64,000 bases of DNA from positions 186,001 through 250,000 of the forward strand of contig NZ_UAUI01000022.1 in assembly GCF_900455735.1 (NCBI RefSeq), given 5' to 3'. Of this stretch, positions 51,754 through 60,857 are shown piece by piece (position 1 is the stretch's first letter; each line of letters starts with the position of its first letter). Position numbers and translations under genes: made by a program. This DNA is from Rhodococcus wratislaviensis (lineage in GTDB: Bacteria > Actinomycetota > Actinomycetes > Mycobacteriales > Mycobacteriaceae). The notes below the pieces were generated by a model. The model was given only the letters and a program-made list of their open reading frames with translations, was not told the DNA's origin and made no database searches.

Positions 51754-53127
51754 CTACACGGACGTGGGCACGACGACCAGCGCCCAGACGAACATCGGGG
51801 CCGACAGCACGATCAGACCGCAGTAGGCGAGCATCTTGCGCTGGAAGCGGCCCTTGTCCTCGACCTGTGCGTTGGCGAGCACCATCACACCGTTCGTCGA
51901 GAACGGGCTGACGTCGACCACCGTCGCGGAGAATGCCAGGGCCGCGACGAATCCCACGGCGCCCACCTCTCCCATCGCGAGCATCGGCGCGGCGAGGGGC
52001 AACGCGATGCCGAGGGTACCGATCGACGATCCGAACGCGGAGATGATCGCGACCGCGTAGCAGAGGATCAACGCGGTCAGCAACGGCGATCCGAGAGCCG
52101 ACGCCGCATCGCCGAGGAAGTCGAGCGTGCCGTTCTGTGTCATGACCGCCATGTAGGTGAGCATCCCGCACACGAGCACCACGGCAGGCCATGCCACGTT
52201 GTCGATGACCTTGGGGTGCGACTTGGGCGCCATCAGGAGCAGCACCGCACTGATGCAGATCGAGCTGACGCCGACGTCGATTCCGAACGCGACCGACCCG
52301 ACGACGAGGAAGCCGATGCCGGCGAGCGTCGCGAACCGGTACCGGTTCATCTTCACCGGCTTCACGCCTTCGTGGATCAGCGCCTCCTCGATGACCTCGC
52401 GATCGGTGAGGGTCGCGGTGTTCCCGCCCGGGCCGTTGCCCGCAGTCACGCCACCGGACGGCCCACGTGAGGATGAGGAGCCGCCGAATCCTCCGCCGTC
52501 GGATGTCTCCGCGACGGGACGCGGAGTGCGGCGACCGATCAGGTCGAGGCCGTAGATCAGGAACAGCACGATCGCGATGGCCAGGTTGAGGACGAACGGC
52601 AGAGCGAACAGGACCAGGGGATTCGCTCCGACGCCGGTCGAGTCCATCAGTCCGTTGATGAATGCGCCGTACAGATTGATGGGTGAGAACGCGCAGGCCA
52701 GGGCGCCGTGACTGATGACCATGCCCATCAGGAACGGGTTGATCTTGTTCTTGGCCGCGAGAGGCATCGCGATGGGGGCGAGCATCCCGACCGCGAGGAC
52801 GGACCCGAGGGCCATCAGCAGTCCGGACAGCAGGAACATCATCCACAGGATCGCCCACCGCCTGCCGCGCACGAGTCGGAGGGAGGCCTCGATGACGAGG
52901 TCGATGGTCCCGTTCGCCTTGGCTATGGCGAACAGCAGCGTGATGCCGCCGACGATGATGAACGTGCTGCCGGGGAAGGCGTCGATGATGTCCTCGACCG
53001 GGATCCCGGACACCCAGCCGCCGATGACGAACGCTCCGGCGAACGCGAGGATGCCCATGTTGATCGGGGTGAGGGTCGCCACTGTGAAGATCGCGATCAG
53101 AGCGACGATGGAGATTGCGTAGACCAT
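51754..53127 (-). CDS. MatC-like dicarboxylate carrier
   Basis: A 457-residue membrane protein with about 11-12 helices. The N-terminal half (VYAISIVALIAIFTVATL, then TPINMGILAFAGAFVIGGW and DAFPGSTFIIVGGITLLFAI) matches the MatC dicarboxylate/malonate carrier N-terminal domain. The second half has SVAFGIDVGVSSICISAVLL and SAFGSSIGTLGIALPLAAPM. A 40-residue Gly/Ser-rich cytosolic loop separates the halves. It is the third gene of an operon with a CoA transferase and an HMG-CoA-lyase-like enzyme, so it probably imports their organic acid substrate. Confidence 0.87.
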   Translation of the reverse strand: MVYAISIVALIAIFTVATLTPINMGILAFAGAFVIGGWVSGIPVEDIIDAFPGSTFIIVGGITLLFAIAKANGTIDLVIEASLRLVRGRRWAILWMMFLLSGLLMALGSVLAVGMLAPIAMPLAAKNKINPFLMGMVISHGALACAFSPINLYGAFINGLMDSTGVGANPLVLFALPFVLNLAIAIVLFLIYGLDLIGRRTPRPVAETSDGGGFGGSSSSRGPSGGVTAGNGPGGNTATLTDREVIEEALIHEGVKPVKMNRYRFATLAGIGFLVVGSVAFGIDVGVSSICISAVLLLMAPKSHPKVIDNVAWPAVVLVCGMLTYMAVMTQNGTLDFLGDAASALGSPLLTALILCYAVAIISAFGSSIGTLGIALPLAAPMLAMGEVGAVGFVAALAFSATVVDVSPFSTNGVMVLANAQVEDKGRFQRKMLAYCGLIVLSAPMFVWALVVVPTSV

Positions 53128-53155
53128 GGTCGGCCTTTCGGGGTGAGTTCGCAGA

Positions 53156-54025
53156 TCACACTGCGGTGAGGGGCCGAGCTTGGGCCAGAGCGTGTTTCAC
53201 GGTGTCGACGGCGAGGCCGAGGGCCTGCTGATCGATACCCGTGTCGATGTCGTGCGCGTGCAGGTGCGCGACCAGTTCCTCGGTGGCGAGGTTGCCGTGG
53301 GCGCCCGGCGCGAACGGGCAGCCACCGTACCCGCCGATGGCGCTGTCGAAGTGTGTGATCCCGAGTTGCCGGTGCGCGGCGATCACGGTGCCGAGGGCCT
53401 GACCGTGCGCATTGTGGAGGTGCAGGCTCAATTCGATGTCGGGCAGGGCGTCGCGTACCGCCCCGGCCGAAGCGAGCACCTGCTCGGTGGTGGCCGTCCC
53501 GAGCGTGTCGGCCAGCCCGAGCCGGCGCACACCCATCGCGGCCATCGCGCTCGCCACCCTCACCAGCGCGGCGGGGGCGATGATGCCCTCGAACGGACAG
53601 ACGAACGCGGTCGACACACCTCCGAGGAAACTCCGGCCGGGGTATTTCTGCAATGCCTCGGCAAGTCCGTGCAGCGCCTCGTCCGGGTTCCGGCCCGTGT
53701 TGGCCGTGCTGTGCCCGGCACTGGCCGACGTCACGACCTGGATCTCGTCGATACCGGTCGCGATCGCACGGTGCACTCCACGCGGGTTGAGTGCCAGAGC
53801 GCTGTACGTGACCGACGGGTCGGTGCGGGGCAGCCGGGCGATGACGTCGTCGGCGTCCGCCATCTGCGGCACACGCGTGGGCGAGACGAACGATGCCGCT
53901 TCGATGTGCTTCATACCGGCGGCGACGAGTGCGTCCGCGACGGCGATCTTGTGGTCGGTCGAGACGACCACATCCTCGTCCTGCAGTCCGTCTCGCAGCA
54001 CGACATCCGTTATGGTGACTGACAT
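53156..54025 (-). CDS. Hydroxymethylglutaryl-CoA lyase family enzyme
   Basis: A 289-residue TIM-barrel lyase of the HMG-CoA lyase/DRE-TIM family, cleaving a 3-hydroxy-3-methylacyl-CoA into acetyl-CoA and a keto acid. Seen: the metal/catalytic start VVLRDGLQDEDVVV, AASFVSPTRVPQMAD, LSLHLHNAHGQALG with the metal histidines, and the catalytic cysteine C236 in GGYGGCPFAPGAHGN. ATG 54025 follows GGAGG by 8 nt. It sits 16 nt after the CoA transferase gene and 28 nt before the carrier. HMG-CoA is the family default; a related branched hydroxyacyl-CoA is possible. Confidence 0.88.
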   Translation of the reverse strand: MSVTITDVVLRDGLQDEDVVVSTDHKIAVADALVAAGMKHIEAASFVSPTRVPQMADADDVIARLPRTDPSVTYSALALNPRGVHRAIATGIDEIQVVTSASAGHSTANTGRNPDEALHGLAEALQKYPGRSFLGGVSTAFVCPFEGIIAPAALVRVASAMAAMGVRRLGLADTLGTATTEQVLASAGAVRDALPDIELSLHLHNAHGQALGTVIAAHRQLGITHFDSAIGGYGGCPFAPGAHGNLATEELVAHLHAHDIDTGIDQQALGLAVDTVKHALAQARPLTAV

Positions 54026-54041
54026 TTCACTTTCCTCCGAT

Positions 54042-55259
54042 TCAGATGACGTTGCGGGCGCGGTAGTCGTCGAGCTGATCACCCGACAGATTCAGCAATC
54101 CGCCGAGGATCTCGTCGGTGTGCTCACCCAGCTCGGGGCCGGCCCAGCGGATCTGCGTGGGTTCGCCGTCGAGCTGCGGGACCACTCCGGGGAAGCGCAC
54201 CTCTTCGGGCTCCCCGTCGACGGACACCTTCAGGCTCTGCAGCATGCCGCGGGCGTTGTAGTGCTCGTCGGCGGCGATCTGCACCGCGTCGTACACCTCG
54301 CCCACGGGCACACCGGCGGCGCCGAGTTCGGCGACGACGTCGCGGGGGCGACGCACCGACGTCCACGACGAGATGGCCTCGTCGAGTTCGGCTTCCCGCC
54401 GGAATCGCTGATCCCCGTCGGCGAGTTCGGGATCGTCGGCCAGATCGCCACGCCCCACGGCCTGCATCAACCGGCCGAACACGCCACTCGAGTTGCCGGC
54501 GATCATGACGGATCCGCCGTCGCACGGATAGACGCCGCTGGGTACCACGCCGGGCAGGTTGCCCGCGGTCCGTTCGCGGACCATGCCGTACGCGTCGTAG
54601 TCGGGGACGAGGGATTCCATCGCCATGAACACCGATTCGTACAGGGCCACGTCCGCGACGCGCGGGGTCGAGTGATCACCCTGCCTTGCCTTGGCCAGCA
54701 ACATCATCAGGGCGCCGATCGCGCCGTGCAGTCCGGCGAGCGTGTCGGCGATGGGGGCGGCCGCCCGGACCGATTGACGGTCCGGATAGCCGGTGACGTG
54801 CCGCAGTCCGCCGAAGGCCTCGGCGACGCCGCCGAATCCGGTGCGCTCCCGGTACGGGCCCGTCTGCCCGTAGCCGGAGATCCGGACCAGCACGATGTCG
54901 GGGTTGGCGGCCGTCAGCTGGTCGGGCCCGATTCCCCACCGCTCGAGCGTTCCGGGACGGAAGTTCTCGATGACGACATCCGACTTCGCGGCGAGGTCGA
55001 GAATGATCGCGCGGCCCTCGTCGGTCCGGAGGTCGAGGGTGACGGACCGCTTGTTGCGCGCGATGGTGCGGAACATCATCGATGTCGCGCCACGGCGGCG
55101 ACGCCAGCCCCGCAGTTCGTCGCCGACGCCCGGTCGCTCGATCTTGACCACCTCGGCGCCGAAGTCGGCGAAGATGCGGCTCGCCATGGGGGCTGCGATG
55201 AAGTTGCCGAGTTCCAGCACACGGATGCCGTGCAGTGGGCCGTTCTCTGGGACCTGCAT
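54042..55259 (-). CDS. Family III CoA transferase (CaiB/BaiF type)
   Basis: A 405-residue cytosolic enzyme that moves CoA between carboxylic acids. Motifs: LHGIRVLELGNFIAAPMASR, IFADFGAEVVKIERPGVGDE, IENFRPGTLERWGIG and RISGYGQTGPYRERTGF. D203 in RVADVALYESVF is the expected active-site aspartate. ATG 55259 fits the family N-terminus. As first gene of the operon it would activate the acid imported by the MatC-like carrier for cleavage by the lyase (inference). The 214-bp gap upstream contains divergent promoters with the gamma-carbonic anhydrase. Confidence 0.9.
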   Translation of the reverse strand: MQVPENGPLHGIRVLELGNFIAAPMASRIFADFGAEVVKIERPGVGDELRGWRRRRGATSMMFRTIARNKRSVTLDLRTDEGRAIILDLAAKSDVVIENFRPGTLERWGIGPDQLTAANPDIVLVRISGYGQTGPYRERTGFGGVAEAFGGLRHVTGYPDRQSVRAAAPIADTLAGLHGAIGALMMLLAKARQGDHSTPRVADVALYESVFMAMESLVPDYDAYGMVRERTAGNLPGVVPSGVYPCDGGSVMIAGNSSGVFGRLMQAVGRGDLADDPELADGDQRFRREAELDEAISSWTSVRRPRDVVAELGAAGVPVGEVYDAVQIAADEHYNARGMLQSLKVSVDGEPEEVRFPGVVPQLDGEPTQIRWAGPELGEHTDEILGGLLNLSGDQLDDYRARNVI

Positions 55260-55473
55260 GTGAGAGTTCTCCCTCGTCGATCTGAACCGGATGACGACTG
55301 GGCTCCTAACCTGCAAATTCTCATTATTTGGCAGTTAGATTCCCGTCTGATAAGAATGACGGTAGTGGCAGCAGTCACAATTGGCAATGCCCGGAGTCCG
55401 CGCCACACGACAATGGACGACGGGACGCTGCGCAATGCAGCAGGAATTCACTGCTCGACAGGAGGAGAACACG

Positions 55474-56016
55474 GTGAGAGAACCACACGTCGTTGCGATC
55501 GATGGACGGTCGCCGCGCGCGGAGAAGAGCACCTGGGTCGCGCCGACGGCCGCGGTGATCGGCGCCGCGACTCTCGGCGCGGAAACCAGCGTCTGGTACG
55601 GCGCGGTGCTGCGTGCCGATTGCGATTCCATCACCCTCGGCGAGGGCAGCAACATCCAGGACGGGGTGGCCGTTCACGTCGACCCGGGATTCCCCGTCGT
55701 CGTGGGCAGGGACGTCAGTGTGGGGCACAACGCCGTCCTGCACGGCTGCACCGTGGGCGACGGCGCCCTCGTGGGCATGGGGGCCACCGTCCTCAACGGT
55801 GCGGTGATCGGCGAGCAGTCGCTGGTCGCGGCAGGCGCGCTGGTCCTCGAGGGCACGCGAATTCCGCCGCGCTCACTCGTCGCAGGCGTGCCCGCGAAGG
55901 TGCGTCGCGAACTGACCGACGACGAGGTGGCCCACAACGCCGCCAACGCCGCGGTCTACCGTCAACTGGCGCAGCAACATCGGTCGGCGGACGTCACCAC
56001 GTTCGACATCGCCTGA
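55474..56016 (+). CDS. Gamma-class carbonic anhydrase/left-handed beta-helix protein
   Basis: A 180-residue hexapeptide-repeat protein forming a left-handed beta-helix. The three metal histidines of the gamma class are H68 (VAVHVDPG), H85 (SVGHNAVL) and H90 (LHGCTVGD). DGALVGMGATVLNGAVIGEQ shows the repeat. Enzymes of this YrdA/CaiE-like subgroup are often only weakly active as anhydrases. GTG 55474 follows AGGAGG by 7-8 nt. It is divergent from the CoA transferase operon and convergent with the IclR gene, 5 nt apart. Confidence 0.88.
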   Translation: MREPHVVAIDGRSPRAEKSTWVAPTAAVIGAATLGAETSVWYGAVLRADCDSITLGEGSNIQDGVAVHVDPGFPVVVGRDVSVGHNAVLHGCTVGDGALVGMGATVLNGAVIGEQSLVAAGALVLEGTRIPPRSLVAGVPAKVRRELTDDEVAHNAANAAVYRQLAQQHRSADVTTFDIA

Positions 56017-56021
56017 GCGAC

Positions 56022-56669
56022 TCAGTCGCCCGGAACGGATTTCTCGATCTGCCGCGCGGCAGCGACGACTGCGCGGCCCATCGACGCACCCAGGTTCTTC
56101 CCCATCCGCCCTTCGGGACCCGACACGCACACGGCGGCCACGATCTCGCCGTGCCGGCGGACCGGCGCACTGATGGACGCGGACCCCGGTGTCCGTTCCG
56201 AAACCGACACCCACCAACCTGATTTCACGGCTTCGGGGTCGGCCTCCCAGTCTCCGGACAACACGTGGCCGCTCGACCCCTGCGGTAGCGGGACCAACGT
56301 TCCGACGGGCAGTGCCACCCGCAGTTCGTGCTGGGAATCGACGCTCGCGGCGCAGAGACGGGACTCGCCTCGGCGAACCCACAACTGCGCGGATTCCCCT
56401 GTCTTTTCACTCAATTCGCGTAGCGCTGGAATCGCGAGGTCGCTCAACGCCGTGGTGACGAATCGCTGACCCAGATAGAAGCGGCCTTCCTGATCCTTGC
56501 GCAGGAGGCCGTGCTTGACCATGTCGGTTGCCAGCCGGTACGTGGTCGAGAGGGACAGGTCGAGTTCACGGGCGAGGTCGCTCGCGCCCATCGGGCTCGA
56601 CTCGACGACATCGAGGATCGCCACCGCGCGGGCGAGCACTCCGACGCCGATCTCACTCCGCGCAACCAT
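56022..56669 (-). CDS. IclR-family transcriptional regulator
   Basis: A 215-residue regulator. The winged helix-turn-helix is at residues about 8-70 (ARAVAILDVVESSPMGASDL, ARELDLSLSTTYRLATDMVK, RFYLGQRFVTTA). The rest is the effector domain (RLCAASVDSQHELRVALPVG, AAVCVSGPEGRM). It is slightly shorter than the typical 250. It is divergent from the 4-hydroxyphenylpyruvate dioxygenase gene across 217 bp, making that gene or the nearby CoA-transferase operon its plausible targets; the effector is unknown. Confidence 0.88.
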   Translation of the reverse strand: MVARSEIGVGVLARAVAILDVVESSPMGASDLARELDLSLSTTYRLATDMVKHGLLRKDQEGRFYLGQRFVTTALSDLAIPALRELSEKTGESAQLWVRRGESRLCAASVDSQHELRVALPVGTLVPLPQGSSGHVLSGDWEADPEAVKSGWWVSVSERTPGSASISAPVRRHGEIVAAVCVSGPEGRMGKNLGASMGRAVVAAARQIEKSVPGD

Positions 56670-56771
56670 CGCAGTCCATTTCTATTGCCCCATTGAAGTA
56701 TTCAGATTGTATAGGAAAGCCGGTGCGCGACCGCCCGCATCCGTCGATGCGGCTAGTTGTCCGGGTGTCGG

Positions 56772-58092
<1,321 letters not shown>

Positions 58093-58139
58093 GCGGGCGG
58101 CAGTGCAGCGGGCGCGATGTGGCAGGTCGGTACCCGGGA

Positions 58140-58598
58140 TCAGCGCACCCGCGGGGTCTTCCGCGTGCTCACGGCGATGCGATTCCACGCGTTGATCGTG
58201 AGCACCAGCGAGATGAGCTGCGCCAGTTCCGTCTCCTCGAAGTGCTCCTCCGCCTCCTCGTACACCGAGTCGGGGACGAAGCCGTCGGTCAGCACGGTGA
58301 TCGCTTCGGCGAGCGCGAACGCCGCACGCTCCTTGTCGGTGTACAGCCCGTGCGCCTCCTCCCACGCGCCCAGCAGGTACAGCTTCTGTTCGCTGATGCC
58401 GATCGTGCGGGCATCGGCGGTGTGCATGTCGATGCACCAGGCACAGTGGTTGATCTGGGAGCAACGGGTGAGCACGAGTTCGACCAGCTCCGGGTCGAGG
58501 CCCTGCCGTGCCGCGGCGTCGAGGGCGATCATCGCCTTGTAGACGGCGGGGGCCTTGCGTGCGAGATCGACTCGGGTCTTGCGCTCTGTTGTGGTCAT
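58140..58598 (-). CDS. AhpD-like carboxymuconolactone decarboxylase family protein
   Basis: A 152-residue alpha-helical protein of the AhpD/CMD superfamily. The redox motif is CxxC with a following His: C52, C55, H59 in INHCAWCIDMHTADA, so peroxidase activity fits better than decarboxylation. The C-terminal LISLVLTINAWNRIAVSTR is typical. The start at 58598 is 6 nt after TACGGT, consistent with a leaderless message. It is divergent from a MocR regulator 49 bp away, a pairing I recall as common in actinobacteria. Confidence 0.9.
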   Translation of the reverse strand: MTTTERKTRVDLARKAPAVYKAMIALDAAARQGLDPELVELVLTRCSQINHCAWCIDMHTADARTIGISEQKLYLLGAWEEAHGLYTDKERAAFALAEAITVLTDGFVPDSVYEEAEEHFEETELAQLISLVLTINAWNRIAVSTRKTPRVR

Positions 58599-58632
58599 AC
58601 GAGAACCGTAGGCGCGAAGTAGCCCATCTGCA

Positions 58633-58667
58633 TGGTTCAATTCATACATGGAAACGTGGGCCAATTC
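58633..58667 (+). promoter_or_regulatory. Direct repeat at the MocR start, candidate autoregulatory operator
   Basis: TGGTTCAATTC (58633-58643) and TGGGCCAATTC (58657-58667) are direct repeats 24 nt apart, flanking the MocR start codon in the divergent promoter. MocR proteins commonly bind direct repeats. Confidence 0.5.
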
Positions 58668-60057
58668 AGGTCTGGGCCGTGACCTCCACCTCGACCTGAC
58701 CGCGTCCGGCGGCGAGCGGGCACCGAGGGTGCGCGCGAACCTGGTTTCCGCGCTGCGCGAGTCGATTCGATCGGGCCGGCTCGTCGCAGGCACCACCCTC
58801 CCGCCGTCCCGCACGCTGGCCCTCGACCTCGGTATCGCCCGCAACACCGTCGCCGAGGCGTACTCCGAACTGGTGGCCGAGGGCTGGCTCACCGCCCGGC
58901 AGGGATCGGGGACCCGGGTCGCCGAGCGGGCAGGCGAGCCCGCCCGGCGTCCGCGCACCCGCTCCGCGGCCGCACCCCGACCGCCGTTGAGCCTGATGCC
59001 CGGTTCGCCCGATGTCGGGGAATTTCCGCGTGCCGCCTGGATGGCGTCGGCCCGCCGGGCGCTCACCGCGGCACCCAACGACGCCTTCGGACCGGGTGAT
59101 CCGCGGGGACGTCCCGAACTCCGACACGCCCTCGCCGAATACCTTTCTCGCGCACGTGGAGTGCGCACCGATCCCGACCACATCGTGGTGAGTGCGAGCT
59201 CGGGGCACGGACTGTGGTTGCTCGCCCGCGCCGGGAAGGGGCCGATCGCCGTCGAGGGCTACGGGCTGCATCTGCATCGCGAACTTCTCGGCGACGCCGG
59301 GATCTCCACCATCCCCCTGCAGCTCGACGCCCGCGGAGCGCAGCCCCCGGATACGACAGTCAGGCCGCTGTCGGCGGCGCTATTGACCCCGGCTCATCAA
59401 TTCCCCACCGGCGGGCCGCTCCATCCCAGCAGGAGAACGGCTTTCGTGGAATGGGCACGCGCGACGGGGGCAACCGTGATCGAGGACGATTACGACGGGG
59501 AGTTCCGGTACGATCGCCAACCCGTCGGCGCCCTGCAGGGTCTGGCCCCGGACGAGGTGGCGTATCTGGGCACGGTGAGCAAGACCCTCTCCCCCGCGAT
59601 CCGCGTGGGATGGATGGTGCTGCCGGAACGCCTGATCGATGGTGTCCTGGCAGTCAAGGGCGGATACGAGAGATGGGTCAGCGCGACGGACCAGCTCACA
59701 GTGGCAGACTTCATCGAGCGGGGCTCATTCGACCGGCACGTCCGCAGGATGCGCACCCTCTACCGCCGCCGCCGCGACACCCTCGTCGACACCCTCGCCG
59801 CCCGCGCACCACACGTGCACGTCACCGGCATCGCGGCCGGTTTGCACGCCGTGCTCGAACTTCCCGACGGGACCGAGGCGGCCACCGTCGACCGTGCCGC
59901 GGCACTCGGTCTCGCAGTGGCGGGTCTGCGCACGTTCCGTCATCCGGGCGCTCCCGCCGACCGGCCCGACGGACTCGTCGTCGGCTACAGCACACCGTCG
60001 TCCGCGCGTTTCCCGGCCACGCTCGACGCCCTGTGCCGAGCGCTGCCCACTCCGTGA
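58648..60057 (+). CDS. MocR/PdxR-type regulator (GntR HTH fused to aminotransferase fold)
   Basis: A 469-residue chimeric regulator. Residues about 30-95 are a GntR-type winged helix (ALRESIRSGRLVAGTTLPPS, DLGIARNTVAEAYSELVAEG, LTARQGSGTRVAER). The remainder is a class I aminotransferase-like domain with VIEDDYDGEFRYDR and the PLP lysine K312 in GTVSKTLSPAIRVGWMVLP. It probably senses PLP or a PLP adduct. The divergent AhpD-like gene and itself are the likely targets. Confidence 0.92.
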   Translation: METWANSGLGRDLHLDLTASGGERAPRVRANLVSALRESIRSGRLVAGTTLPPSRTLALDLGIARNTVAEAYSELVAEGWLTARQGSGTRVAERAGEPARRPRTRSAAAPRPPLSLMPGSPDVGEFPRAAWMASARRALTAAPNDAFGPGDPRGRPELRHALAEYLSRARGVRTDPDHIVVSASSGHGLWLLARAGKGPIAVEGYGLHLHRELLGDAGISTIPLQLDARGAQPPDTTVRPLSAALLTPAHQFPTGGPLHPSRRTAFVEWARATGATVIEDDYDGEFRYDRQPVGALQGLAPDEVAYLGTVSKTLSPAIRVGWMVLPERLIDGVLAVKGGYERWVSATDQLTVADFIERGSFDRHVRRMRTLYRRRRDTLVDTLAARAPHVHVTGIAAGLHAVLELPDGTEAATVDRAAALGLAVAGLRTFRHPGAPADRPDGLVVGYSTPSSARFPATLDALCRALPTP

Positions 60058-60100
60058 GCGGAATTTCCTATGGGACTGGTCGGAATGCGTGTCGTGCGGT

Positions 60101-60106
60101 TACAGT
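60101..60106 (+). promoter_or_regulatory. -10 element of the leaderless leader-peptide transcript
   Basis: TACAGT at 60101-60106 is 7 nt before GTG 60114, placing the transcription start at the start codon. Confidence 0.6.
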
Positions 60107-60113
60107 CTGATCC

Positions 60114-60212
60114 GTGACCGAATCCGGCGTGATCGACTCAGGTGAGCTGCTGACGCGGCGTCGCCATGTCGATTTCGCACTGGTGTGTACCTCGAGGTGT
60201 CCGATCTCCTGA
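60114..60212 (+). CDS. Cysteine-containing leader peptide upstream of osmC-metY
   Basis: A 32-codon frame starting GTG and ending TGA. The peptide ends TRRRHVDFALVCTSRCPIS. The RRxHVD...C pattern matches what I recall of short 'putative leader peptides' placed before sulfur-metabolism genes in actinobacteria. The two cysteine codons lie at positions 25 and 29, just before the stop and only 11 nt from an attenuator-like hairpin. Ribosome stalling at Cys codons when cysteine is scarce would be a way to control osmC-metY (inference; mycobacteria have known cysteine-responsive leaderless uORFs). Confidence 0.75.
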   Translation: MTESGVIDSGELLTRRRHVDFALVCTSRCPIS

Positions 60213-60222
60213 TCGGACCCGT

Positions 60223-60255
60223 CCCGGCGTGACGTTCTCCACGCCGGGTTCTTCC
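60223..60255 (+). terminator. Attenuator-like intrinsic terminator after the leader peptide
   Basis: CCCGGCGTG (60223-60231) and CACGCCGGG (60240-60248) form a perfect 9-bp stem with an 8-nt loop, followed by TTCTTCC. It lies between the leader peptide stop and the osmC start codon at 60290, where reading through would be needed to express the operon. Confidence 0.75.
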
Positions 60256-60289
60256 CGCACACCCTCGTTTTCGAAGGATTCGCACTGTC

Positions 60290-60817
60290 ATGACCACTGC
60301 ATCCGTGTCGCACCTCACGTCCGTCATCGGCGCCACCCGCGACGCCGTTTCCCAGGATTCCGCGAACGCTCACGTCGTCTTCCGTGCCTCCGCGCAGGCG
60401 CACGACGCCGTCGCGAGCACCGTCACGCTCGGCAAGTACAGCGTCGAGGTGGACGAGCCGCCGGCGCTCGGCGGCGACAACTCGGCCGCCAATCCCGTGG
60501 AGTACTACCTCGCCTCACTGCTCTCCTGCCAGGTGGTCACGTACCGCTTCTGGGCCGAGAAGCTCGGTGTCCGTGTCGACGACATCTCGGCGAGCGCCGA
60601 GGGCGACCTCGACGTGCGCGGGTTCTTCGGCTTCGACGACGCCGTCCGTGCCGGGTTCGGTGAAGTGCGCGTCGTCGTGACGCTGACCGGCCCGGAACCG
60701 CGGGAGCGCTACCTCGAACTGCAGGAAGCAGTGGATGCGCACTGCCCCGTCCTCGACCTGACCCGCAATCAGACCCCGGTCCACACCGTGGTCGAAACAC
60801 GCACCGGCGACAACTGA
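60290..60817 (+). CDS. OsmC-family redox protein
   Basis: A 175-residue OsmC/Ohr-fold protein; family members reduce organic hydroperoxides through two cysteines. Here a cysteine is seen in SLLSCQVVTYRFWAEKLGV and a second in VDAHCPVLDLTRNQTPVH, the expected peroxidatic and resolving positions. GGDNSAANPVEYYLASLLS is the conserved substrate loop. It lies 40 nt before metY, downstream of the cysteine leader, so a role with reactive sulfur species is plausible (inference). Confidence 0.88.
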   Translation: MTTASVSHLTSVIGATRDAVSQDSANAHVVFRASAQAHDAVASTVTLGKYSVEVDEPPALGGDNSAANPVEYYLASLLSCQVVTYRFWAEKLGVRVDDISASAEGDLDVRGFFGFDDAVRAGFGEVRVVVTLTGPEPRERYLELQEAVDAHCPVLDLTRNQTPVHTVVETRTGDN

Positions 60818-60857
60818 TTCACCACATCCACCTCACCGAATCTGGAGCACACCACTC

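Noticed and set aside
60057..60290. SAM riboswitch upstream of metY
   Set aside because: The only strong fold is the 9-bp hairpin after the leader peptide; no multi-helix aptamer pattern was found, and the Cys-codon peptide explains the arrangement better.
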